From Channa striata (lineage: Eukaryota; Chordata; Actinopteri; Anabantiformes; Channidae), in assembly GCA_033026295.1 (NCBI GenBank), contig CM065169.1:4350932-4414931 (forward strand): a stretch of 64,000 nt of DNA, given 5' to 3'. Below the pieces are notes generated by a model, which worked only from the letters and a program-made list of their open reading frames with translations, was not told the origin of the DNA and ran no database searches. Below are positions 50,270 to 59,139 of this stretch, piece by piece (within the stretch, counting starts at the first letter, position 1; every line of letters begins with the position of its first letter). The translations under genes and the position numbers were made by a program.

Positions 50270-50650
50270 CAATGTTCCTTGTTTTGCTAAATCTGACTGC
50301 TGCTTTTGATGATTTGGACGATAATATTTTATTGTCTTGGCTGCAGCATCTGGTTGGAATTTATGGTACCGCTTTGAAATGGTTTAGGTCATATTTAGCG
50401 GACAGAACCATAAGTGTGAACCTTGCCGGTTTTGAATCGTCTTCATCTCCCGTTATATGAAGTTCCTCAAGGGTTAATTTTAGGGCCTCTCCTTTTTTCC
50501 CTTTATCTACTACCTCTGGGTTTCATCCTGAGGAAGCATGGCATTTATTTTCATTGTTATGCTGATGACAGTCAAATTTATATGCCACTGAAGAAAAGTG
50601 ATGATTTCTGTCTAAAATCACTTCTGTTTTGCCTTGATTTTATTCTTTAG
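50270..50650 (+). pseudogene. L2 LINE reverse transcriptase fragment
   Basis: The translation begins inside motif A (LLNLTAAFDDLDDNILLSWL), continues GIYGTALKWFRSYLADRT, then after a frameshift near 50455 EVPQGLILGPLLFSLYLLPL and CYADDSQIYMPLKK, i.e. RT motifs A, B and C. The first catalytic Asp of motif A (LDL in active L2) is Asn here (codon 50290-50292), so it is dead. The sequence is close to the copy at 52783-53665, sharing the unusual FDDLDD. Confidence 0.8.
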
Positions 50651-50800
50651 TATTTAGCAATTGCTTATATGGTTGTTTACATATGTGAGCTATTTTTATT
50701 CTTATTCTTATTTTTTGATTTAAGATTGTATATAGTGTATTTTCATATTCTTTTTTGCCATACAATGCACATTCTGTGCTGCTGTAACATGGAAATTTGG
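50651..50800 (+). mobile_element. Rex1-type 3' tail fragment
   Basis: tagcaattgcttatatggtt through ctgtgctgctgtaacatg matches 53790-53915 base for base over long stretches. There it ends in the Rex1-type ccccactgtgggaagaataa tail. Here the final tail is replaced by a SINE. Confidence 0.6.
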
Positions 50801-51052
50801 GTCAGAGGTGGACAATGCGGGATCAAATCCCAGTGTGGGAAATCCCAGCCTACCTGTAATCCCCAGCCTTCCCACCAGGTGTGTCCCTGAGCAAGACACC
50901 AACGCCAGCTCCCCGGGCGCCAAACCGTGGCAGCCTTCTGCTCCCTCAAGAGGGATGGGTTAAATATGCAGGAGTAAATTTCACTGTAACATGTGCAAAT
51001 GTATATGTGATCGAAGTTGCAGATAAAGGTTTTTCTTCTTCTTCATTGTTGT
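50801..51052 (+). mobile_element. tRNA-derived SINE with ttcttcttc tail
   Basis: The head is shortened; a B-box-like gggatcaaatccc is followed by gtgggaaatcccagcctacc, ccaggtgtgtccctgagcaa, gctccccgggcgcc, a ggatgggttaaat segment and a closing ttttcttcttcttc. It is a well-known teleost SINE type; the TTC-repeat end resembles the GAA/TTC-type ends of RTE elements, suggesting an RTE partner (inference). Confidence 0.75.
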
Positions 51053-51413
51053 TTAACAGCGCGACAGTGACACGGTGGCTGTCACGTGACAAATTAATGA
51101 AAGAACAATCCTAAGGATCCCTACAAATGACTCGTGAGAGAACTGTAGTACTTCCTGCTCACCACAGAACGGACTGGCTGTCATGTGACAAAACAAGAAG
51201 GACCTGAGGAAGACGCACAACTCAGTGATTCATTAATGAATCATTTCTGTTTCCTGTCCTGCTGACTGAGCTTATGCAGCTGCCACCATGTAGCGAAAGA
51301 AGGTACTGCAGGAAAATAAATGAATCGTTCACTGAGAGGACGCATTACTCCCAATTCATATGAAAGATTAGTTCACATTGAACAAATCACTCATGAGTGA
51401 CTCATCACTACTG

Positions 51414-51735
51414 GTCCTACACACAAACAGGGACATACATTAGATCTTGTTCTCTCTCATGGCTTGTCTCTGTCAAACTTAAAGACATGCATTAATGTGT
51501 TCTCTGATCACCTGCCCGTTCAATTTGATGCTGACTTTTCCTGTGCAGCAGTTAAATCGCCAACTCCTGCCTGTGTCGGATTTTTAATTCTTCCACCGCT
51601 GGTCAGTTTTCTGCTGCCTTTAACCAGCTATGTCCTCCCTCTGACACGACTGTTGATGACACAGACGAACTTAGTTCCTGGTTTCACTCCTCCTGTTGTG
51701 CCCTACTGGACACTGTTGCCCCATTAAAAACTGTG
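51414..51735 (+). pseudogene. L2 endonuclease C-terminal end
   Basis: GPTHTNRDI-like residues lead into LDLVLSHGLSLSNLKTCINV and FSDHLPVQFDAD. The SDH box is the conserved C-terminal catalytic motif of APE-type endonucleases. The frame then gives SWFHSSCCALLDTVAPLKT-type residues (shifted), the usual start of the L2 linker. The N-terminal four-fifths of the domain is missing upstream. Confidence 0.75.
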
Positions 51736-51759
51736 ACAGTTCCTGTCCCATTGCATTTC

Positions 51760-52240
51760 CGTAGATTTTCTACTTGTTATTGGTCCTAATTGTTTTCACC
51801 TGTTTCTCTGGCTATTTATACTCTGCCCCAGTTCAGCCCTTACCAGATTGTTTTGTGCTGCTATACCCCTGACCATTTTGGATCAACTCCTACCTGACCA
51901 AGCCTGCCTGCCAGCCTGCCAGCCTGCCAGCCTATTGAGACCACTATCTGATAGGATCCTGGAGCTCATCCTGTAGGATTCAGACTTCTCTACACGCCAG
52001 CTTCACTCTCTGTAAGTTTTGTTTTTTCTGGATTTGGACTGTTGCTTTGGTGAAGGGACTTAGACTATACAGACACTTGGGTATTAGGCCTGGAGTTGGA
52101 TGTGGATATTAGGCCTGGACCTGTAAGACTCTTGGAACTCTTGGACCTTCATCCTTTGGACAAACTGTGAGAGCTGGATTTCTGAAATATGTTACAGCAA
52201 ACTAATTTGTCTTTGATCCACTGGTCTACTGAGTTTAGAA
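51760..52240. repeat. Unclassified insert in L2 linker
   Basis: The L2 reading is lost at about 51755 and resumes near 52300. The intervening DNA carries a small tandem array of ccagcctg units (51908-51938) and a 13-mer tattaggcctgga at 52082-52094 and 52107-52119. The style (ttcacctgtttctctggcta, a pre-tail of short C/T motifs) suggests an interspersed element, but no ORF or terminal repeat names it. Confidence 0.4.
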
Positions 52241-52309
52241 ACCACAGTTGATTACTAACACCCACTCTTGTCATCTGCCATTACAGCTGAAATGTGCAAT
52301 AATGTCCTG

Positions 52310-53665
52310 CACCTTTTTTTACTGAGAAGGTTGTCACCACAAGGGCCTCCATCTCAGCTCCTGCCTTTGACCCATCTGTGCTCCTTGTCTGGCTGTTTGA
52401 TACCTCTGAGCCTGTAACACTCTTACTTTTGGAGGAAGTGATTAGCCCCATCAAGCCATCGGGCTCCCCTCGAGATGCTTTCCCTCATTTTCTAAAGGGG
52501 TTTTCCCCAGTATAGGACAGTTGGTTTTGTCTATTAAAAACGGCAACCTGACTTCAGGTGTCGTTCCGGCAAATTTCAAACATGCAGGGATCCAACCCCT
52601 GCTTAAGAAACCAGGTCTCGACTCACCGAGTTGGCTAATTTTAGGCCTATCTCCAAGCTGCCCTTCATCTCTAAAATCCTAGAGAAAATTGTTTATGTGC
52701 AGTTGAAATCTTTTTTAGTTGAGCAAACTCTTTTAGAGGTTTTTCAATCTGGTTTAAAACCCTGCATAGCACAGAGTAAGCATTGCTAAGGGTCTTTAAT
52801 GACCTTCTAGCAACTGATGCTGGTGATTTTATGATCCTTGTTTTGCTATACCTGACTGCTGCTTTTGATGATTTGGATGATAATATTTTATTATTTCTGC
52901 TGCAGCATCTGGTGGGAATTCATGGTACCGCTTTAAAATGGTTCAGGTCCTTTTTGGCGGACAGAACCATAAGTGTGAATTCTATCCTCTCACCCCACAT
53001 CTATAATGTCACCACTGTATGACATTAACTCTGTGTCTTCCTTGTCCCGTAGTGTCTCTCTCCCTCTCTTTCCCCCTCTCTCTCTCCCTGTCTTCAGGTG
53101 TCCCCGGATTTGGCGCTGTGTGTCCTCCAGTGTGCAGCTACTGGTCCTATTAACCTGCTCAATGTTTTGTTGCTGCTTCTGTTGCTCTGTTCTTTTCTCT
53201 CTCCACTTTCCACTCAGCCCAACCGGTCAAGGCAGATGGCCGTCCACCCTGAGCCTGGTTCTGCTGGAGGTTTCTTCCGGTAAAGGGAGTTTTTCCTCTC
53301 CACTTCTATGGCTTGCTCAAGGGGGATTTGTTGGGTTTTCTCTACACGTTTGCATAGTCTTGACTTTATTTTGTAAAGTGCCCTGAGATGACCTTGTTGT
53401 AAATTGGCGCTATATAAATAAAGTTGAATTGAATTGAACCTTACTGGTTCTGAATCATCTTCAGCTCCCCGGTTATATGGAGTTCCTCAAGGGTCAATTT
53501 TAGGGCCTCTACTTTTTTACCTTTATCTAATACCTCTAGGTTTCATCCTGAGGAAGCATGGCATTTATTTTTATTATGCTGATGACGGTCAAAATTATAT
53601 GCCACTGAAGAAAAGTGATTTCTGTCTAAAATCACTTCTGTCTTGCCTTGATTTTGTTCATTAGT
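52310..53665 (+). pseudogene. L2 reverse transcriptase, split by an insert
   Basis: Fingers: NLTSGVVPANFKHAGIQPLL and KKPGLD in one frame, then NFRPISKLPFISKILEKI in another. Palm: ILVLLYLTAAFDDLDDNILL, GIHGTALKWFRSFLADRT; after the insert, YGVPQGSILGPLLFYLYLIP and a decayed YADD box in YYADDGQNYMPL. The motif A catalytic Asp is Tyr (52849-52851). Reading is interrupted at 52980-53434 by an L2-type tail of another subfamily, so the protein could not be made even without the point changes. Confidence 0.8.
52980..53434 (+). mobile_element. L2-type 3' tail insertion with TGAA target duplication
   Basis: A 455-bp 5'-truncated copy comprises the C/T-rich stretch, ctgagcctggttctgctgga block, aaagtgccctgagatgacct and a ttgaattgaat end. 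TGAA occurs on both sides (52976-52979, 53435-53438), and the L2 sequence across the site continues exactly as in the uninterrupted copy at 50420. Same family as the tails at 10353, 32641 and 56631. Confidence 0.85.
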
Positions 53666-53784
53666 ATTGTCATTTTATTTACTATTGCTTTAAATATCAT
53701 CTTGTTTTCGACTAGCTGTGTACAGCACTTTCGTCAGCCAAGGCTGTTTTAAAGTGCTTTAAAAATAAAGTTGAGAATGAGTTA

Positions 53785-53946
53785 AGTGGTGCAATAGCTT
53801 ATAAGGTTGTTCACATGTGTGAGTTATTTCTATTATTTTTAATTTGAGATTGTATATACTTTTTTTTCCATACAATGCACATTCTGTGCTGCTGTAACAT
53901 GTAAATTTCCCCACTGTGGGAAGAATAAAGGTTTAACTTATCTTAT
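53785..53946 (+). mobile_element. Rex1-type LINE 3' tail, strongly 5'-truncated
   Basis: Ends aaatttccccactgtgggaa, then gaataaaggtttaacttatctta, the stem-loop and repeat end typical of Rex1 tails (compare 62001-62050). It abuts the L2 3' end. Confidence 0.65.
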
Positions 53947-54060
53947 ACTTTGGTAAAGTTGGTTACCATCCACCTGTTTTTATATGAAATTTCATCGGTC
54001 GAGGCCCGGGTTAACAACGACCACCACCGGTGCTGTTAACCTACAGGGTGCTGGTGGAAA

Positions 54061-54791
54061 TTGGACTACTGTTGGTCGAAGAAGGAGAGGAGGCAGAGGG
54101 TTCGTGGTCAGAGAGAGAAGGGGAAAGGCAGGAGCATAGATCTGAGAATAGGGACTCTTAACATTGGAACAATGACAAGGAAAGGTAGAGAGCTGGCAGA
54201 CATGATGGAGAGAAGGAAGGTAGATGTACTGTGTGGGTGCAGGAGACGAGGTGGAAGGGTAGCAAAGCACGTAGTATTGGAGGAGGATACAAACTGTTCT
54301 ACCATGGTGTGGATAGGAAGAGAAACGGAGTAGGAGTGATCCTGAAGGGGGAGTTTGTGAACAATTTCTAGAGGTGAAAAGAGTCTCAGACAGGGTGATG
54401 AGCCTAAAGCTAGAAATCGAAGGGGTGATGGTGAACGTAGTCAGTGGGTATGCTCCACAAGTTGGCTGTGAGTTAGAAGAGAAGGAGAGATTCTGGAGTG
54501 AGTTTGAGGTTGTAGAGAGTATCCCCAGAGGAGAGAGTAGTTGTTGGAGCAGACTTCAGTGGGCATGTTGGTGAGGGGAACAGAGGTGATGAGGAGGTGA
54601 TGGGCAGGTTTGGTGTAAAGGAAAGGAATCCAGAAGGACAGATGGTAGTGGATTTTGCTAAGAGGATGGAAATGGCTGTAGTCAACACTTACTTCCAGAA
54701 GAGAGAGGAACACAGAGTGACATACAAGAGTGGAGGTAGGAGTACACAGGTGGACTACATTCTATGTAGACGAGGCCATTTAAGAGGTTAG
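54061..54791 (+). pseudogene. RTE endonuclease, copy B (broken)
   Basis: Three frames in turn: 54061-54333 (IGTLNIGTMTRKGRELADMM, then a break at VLCGCRRRGGRVAK where the QETRWKG motif is shifted), 54374-54574 (SLKLEIEGVMVNVVSGYAPQ), 54597-54791 (MMGRFGVKERNPEGQMVVDF, VDYILCRRGHLRG). A single-base loss near 54231 destroys the reading through the catalytic Glu motif. The domain is otherwise full length. Confidence 0.85.
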
Positions 54792-54801
54792 TGACTGCAA
54801 A

Positions 54802-55733
54802 GTGGTGGTAGGAGAGAGTGTAGCCAGACAGCACCACATAGTGGTGTGTAAGATGACTCTGGTGGTCAGGAAGAAGAAGAGAGGAAAGACAGAAAAGAAG
54901 ACCAAGTGGTGGAAGCTAAAGAATGAAGAAACTTGTGAGGAATTCAGGCAGAAGTTGAGACATGTTTTGGTTGTCAGGAAGAGCTTCCAGATGACTGGGA
55001 AACTACAGCAGAGGTAATCAGGGAAAGAGGTAGGAAGGTGTTTGGTGTGTCATCTGGAAAGTGGAAAGAAGATAAAGACACTTGGTGGTGGAATGAGGAC
55101 GTACAGGACTGCATCCAGAGGAAGAGGTTAGCTAAAAGGAAGTGGGATGTAGAAAGGACTGAGGAAAGTAGACAGGAGTACAAGGAAGTGCAGCGCAGAG
55201 TGAACAGGGAGGTGGCAAAGGCCAAACAGAAAGCTTACGATGAGCTGTATGACAGGTTAGACACGAAGGAAGGAGAGAAGGACTTGTACAGGATAGCCAG
55301 ACAGAGAGATAGGAATGTAAAAGATGTGCAACAGATAAGGGTGATTAAAGACAGAGATGGAAAGGTGCTAACAACCCAAGAGAGTGTGCAGAGAAGATGG
55401 AAGGAGTATTTTGAGGAGCTGATGAATGAGGAAAATGACAGGGAAAGAAGGGAGGAAGATGTGGATGTTGTGGAGCAGGAAATAGCAGAGATTAGAAAGG
55501 ATGAGGTGAGGAAGGCTCTGAAAAGGATGAAGAGCGGAAAGGCTGTTGGTCCTGATGATGTACCTGTGGAGGTGTGGAAGTGTCTAGGAGAGACAGCAGT
55601 GAAGTTTCTGACAAGTCTGTTTAACAGGATTTTAGAGAGTGAGAAGATGCTGAGGAATGGAGGAGAAGCGTTCTGGTGCCGATCTTTAAGAACAAGGGTG
55701 ACATGCAGAACTGTAGCAACTACAGAGGGATAA
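54802..55733 (+). pseudogene. RTE linker and RT N-terminus, copy B
   Basis: Frame 54802-55017 (VARQHHIVVCKMTLVVRKKK, KWWKLKNEETCEEFR) then 55038-55733 (231 aa). The latter has DTWWWNEDVQDCIQRKRLAK, a long charged helical linker, and the RT entry RKALKRMKSGKAVGPDDVPV. It ends when a frameshift after ILESEKML throws the IFKNKGD segment out of frame. Copy A lacks some of this (its linker is split), so B is the better representative of this part. Confidence 0.85.
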
Positions 55734-55799
55734 AGCTGATGAGCCACACAATGAAGCTGTGGGAAAGAGTAGTGGAAGCCAGGCTTAGGAAGGAGATTT

Positions 55800-56603
55800 G
55801 TGAGCAGCAGTATGGTTTCATTGTTGATGGAAAAGTACAGAGATGGTAAGAAGGAGCTGCATTGTGTCTTTGTGGATTTAGAGAAGGCGTATGACAGGGT
55901 GCCGAGGGAGGAGCTGTGTTACTGTATGAGGACGTCGGGAGTGGCAGAGAACTACGTCAGAGTAGTCCAGGACATGTATGAGAGGAGCATGACGGTGGTG
56001 AGATGTGCCGTAGGTCAGACAGAGGAGTTCAAGGTGGAGTTTAAGTACTTGGGGTCAACAGTTCAGTGTGATGGGGAGTGTGGAAAAGAGGTGAAGAGGC
56101 GAGTGCAGGGGGGTTGGAGTGGGTGGAGGAATGTGTCAGGAGTGTTGTGTGACAGAAGAGTTTCAGCAAGACTCAAAGGAAAGGTGTACAGGACAGTGGT
56201 GAGACCAGCTCTGCTCTATGGGTTAGAGACAGTAGCAGTGAGAAAGAGACAAGAGACAGAGATGGAAGCAGCAGAGATGAAGATGTTGAGGTTCTCCTTA
56301 GGAGTGACAAGGTTGGATAGAATAAGGAACGAGCTCATCAGAGGGACAGCGCACGTTGCCTGTGTTAGCAACAAAGTCAGAGAGGCCAGATTGAGATGGT
56401 TTGGACATGTGCAGAGGAGGGATAGTGAATATATTGGTAGAAGGATGTTGGAGATGGAGCTGCCAGGCAAGAGGGCGAGAGGACGACCAAGGAGGAGATA
56501 TATTGATGTACTAACAGAGGACATGATGGTAGCTGGTGTTAGAGTAGAAGATGCCCAGGATAGAGTGAAGTGGAAACGGATGATTCGCTGTGGCGACCTC
56601 TGA
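55800..56603 (+). pseudogene. RTE RT palm start fused to C-terminal domain (internal deletion)
   Basis: A 267-codon open frame. It has motif A (HCVFVDLEKAYDRV, Asp present) and continues to EEFKVE, then jumps directly to FKYLGSTVQCDGECGKEVKR, skipping the B, C (FADD) and D motifs. I estimate about 100 residues are missing from family knowledge. The C-terminal part (LLYGLETVAVRKRQ, RWFGHVQRRDSEYIGRRMLE, RGRPRRRYIDVL, IRCGDL) is complete. A second, smaller deletion near 55824 removes the GKSTTDAI segment present in copy A. The stop lies near the 3' end of the element, as usual. Confidence 0.85.
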
Positions 56604-57080
56604 TGGGAAAAGCTGAAAAAGTAGTAGTAATTTACAACAAGGTCATCTCAAGGCACTTTACAAAATAAAGTCAAGACTATACAAACATTCAGAGAAAACC
56701 CCAAAAATCCCTCTTGAGCAGCCATAGGCAACAATGGAGAGGAAAAACTTCCTTTAAAGGAAAAAACCTCCAGCAAAACCAGGCTCAGGGTGGGCAGCCA
56801 TCTGCCTTGACCGGTTGGGCTGACTGGAAAGTGGAGAGGAAAAAAGAACAAAGCAAAAAAGGCAACAACAAAACATTGGGCAGGTTAGTAGGACCAGTAG
56901 CTGCACGCTGGAGGACACACAGCGCCATATCCGGGGAGACCTGAAGACAGGGACGAAGAGAGGGGGACAGATAGGGAGAAAGACGACTATGGGACAAAGA
57001 AGATGTAGAGTTAGTGTCATACAGTTGTGACATTATAGATGTGGGGTGAGAGGAGAGAATAAAGAGAAGAGGAAAGTGGC

Positions 57081-59095
57081 TCAGTGCAGAGTCCCCCAGC
57101 AGTCTAAGCCTATAGCAGTATGACTATAACCAACTATAAGCTTTATCGAAGAGGAAGGTTTTGAGCCCAGTCTTAAAAGTAGTGAGGGTGTCTGCCCCTG
57201 AATCTGGACAGGGAGATGGTTCCACAGGAGAGGAGCTTGATAGCTAAAGGCTCTGCCTCCCATGCTATTTTTGGAAATTCTGGGAACCATAAGTAGGCCT
57301 GCATTCTGGGACCAAAGTTGTCTATTAGGATGATATGGTACAAGGAGATCTTTTAGATATGATGGAGCTTGACCGTTTAGAGCTTTATAGGTAAGAAGAA
57401 GGGTTTTAAATTCTATTCTACATTTAATGGGAAGCCAATGGAGAGCAGCTAATGAAGGTGAAATATGATCTCTCTTACCAATCCCAGTCAGTAATCTTGC
57501 TGCAGTATTTTGGATTAATTGGAGGCTTTTTACAGAGTTACTGGGGCAGCCTGAAAGTAGAGAATTACAGTAATGCAATCTAGAAGTGACAAATGCATGA
57601 ACCAGTTTTTCAGCATCGCTTTGAGAGAGGATGCTTCTAATTTTGGCAATGTTTCTTAGGTGGAAGAAGGCTGTTAGAGATTTGTTTTAAGTGTGAGGTA
57701 AATGACAAATCCTGGTCAGAATGACTCCGAGATTCCTTGCAGTACTACTGGGGGCAAGAGTCATGTCATCTAAAGTAGCGATATGGTTAGAAAACATGTT
57801 TCTTAGACTTTTGGGCCCAAATATAATAACTTCAGTTTTATCTGAGTTTGGAAGAAGGGAATTATACGTCATCCAGTCCCTTATGTCTTTTAGACTTGCT
57901 TGTAGTTTGATTAATTGATTTGTTTCATCAGGTTTCCTAGATAGATATAACTGCGTGTCATCAGCGTAGCAGTAAAGTGTTTTCTAATAATGTTGCCTTG
58001 TGGAATTCCATAACTAACTTTTGTGTATGTGGAAGATTCATCATTAACATGAACAAATTGGAATCTATCTGATAGATACAATTCAAACCAATTTATTGCA
58101 GTTCCTTTAATTCCAGTAACATGTTCTAGTCTCTGTAATAATATTCTGTGATCAATGGTGTCAAATGCAGGACTAAGATCTAGCAGAACTAGTATAGAGT
58201 CCGTTATCTGATGCCAGAAGGAGATCGTTGGTGACTTTAATCAGTGCGGTTTCTGTGCTATGATGAACTCTAAATCCTGACTGAAATTCTTCAAACAAGT
58301 CGTTTCTGTGCAGGTGGTCACATAATTGCTTTACTACTACTTTTTCAAGTATTTTCGAAGTAAAGGGGAGATTGGATATTGGTCTGTAATTGGCTAAGAC
58401 ACCTGGATCCAGACAAGGTTTTTTAAGTAGAGGTTTGATTACAGCTACCTTATAGGCCTTTGGTACATATCCTATTTTTAAAGATAGATTAATGATATCT
58501 AATAGGAACGTGTCTGGGTAGAGCATCTTTAAGCAGTCTAACTGGAATAGGGTCTAGCAGACATGTTGTTGGTTTAGATGCCATAATAGTTGAAGTTAAC
58601 TCAGCAAGGTCTATGGGCACAAAGCAGTCTAAAAGAGACTGAAACCTTACCTTATTTCTAATAGCTACGATTTTTTTTGGGAAGAAGGTCATGAAGTCAT
58701 TGCTGCATAGCGTTAGGGAATACTAGTCTAAACTGAACTATGTCTCTTAGTCAGCCTGGCTACAGTGCTGAAAAGAAACCCGGGGTTGTTCTTGTTTTCC
58801 TCTATTAGTGATGAATAATATGTTGTTCTAGTTTTATGGAGTGCTAATTTGTATAAGTATAAAGTCTTTTTCCAGGCTAAGCGTGATTCTTGTGAGTGAG
58901 TGGAACGCCATTTCCTTTCTAGTTTTCGGGACGCCTGCTTTAAATTGCGGATTTGCGAACTATATCATGGAGATCGCCTGTTCAGATTTACTGCCTTCTC
59001 TTTTAGAGGGGCAACAGTATCAAGTATTGAACGTAAAGATGCTGCATAATTATCAGTCAGGTAAACAACTTGTACAGGAGTACAGTTAATGAGGC
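57081..59095 (-). pseudogene. L2 linker, reverse transcriptase and C-terminal domain
   Basis: From the right: YLTDNYAASLRSILDTVAPL, ERKWRSTHSQESRLAWKKTL (linker), KIGYVPKAYKVAVIKPLLKK and NYRPISNLPFTSKILEKVVV (fingers, 58173-58526), FQSGFRVHHSTETALIKVTN, then after a shift AFDTIDHRILLQRLEHVTGI (motif A region) and YGIPQGN, where a deletion joins to IIRKH. The CYADDTQLYL box is in another frame (about 57943-57972). The C-terminal part 57081-57578 reads MHYCNSLLSGCPSNSVKSLQ, LHWLPIKCRIEFKTLLLTYK and GGRAFSYQAPLLWNHLPVQI. Inactive by at least four frameshifts and a motif B deletion. Confidence 0.85.
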
Positions 59096-59139
59096 TACTC
59101 AGTACATGATATAACTATATCATATATATTTTTTTACAA

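Larger units (their letters stand above)
49874..51413. mobile_element. Candidate hAT-like non-autonomous element with nested inserts
   Basis: The left end (tagagatgggaaatacgaat followed by cttttgactgactcag and gaacgaacc/gttcat motifs) and the right end (gaatcgttcactg...catgagtgactcatcacta) are loosely inverted copies. They resemble a fish hAT-type family whose ends carry TAGTGATG and GTTCGTTC motifs. I found no clear 8-bp target duplication. Inside are an L2 RT fragment with Rex1 tail and a SINE. The assignment rests on end similarity only. Confidence 0.35.
51414..53780 (+). mobile_element. L2-clade LINE, interrupted by two inserts
   Basis: In order: endonuclease C-terminus (51414-51735), an unclassified insert (about 51760-52240), the pre-RT and fingers region (52310-52780), RT palm up to SLADRTISVN-type residues (52783-52979), a 455-bp L2-type tail insert (52980-53434), RT continuation (53439-53665) and the L2 3' UTR ending in gctttaaaaataaagttgag (about 53778). 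Stops and frameshifts throughout make it inactive. Confidence 0.8.
53993..56628 (+). mobile_element. RTE-clade LINE, copy B, with internal deletions
   Basis: Runs from the shortened leader (gaggcccgggttaacaacga) through endonuclease, linker and RT to the 3' end (cgacctctgatgggaaaagc, tgaaaaagtagtagta). Possible AATTT target duplications at 53988-53992 and 56629-56633 place it inside the 3' tail of the minus-strand L2. An in-frame deletion removes RT motifs B to D. Same subfamily as copy A. Confidence 0.9.

Noticed and set aside
55235..55747. 170-codon minus-strand frame
   Set aside because: Antisense shadow of the RTE linker/RT in copy B.
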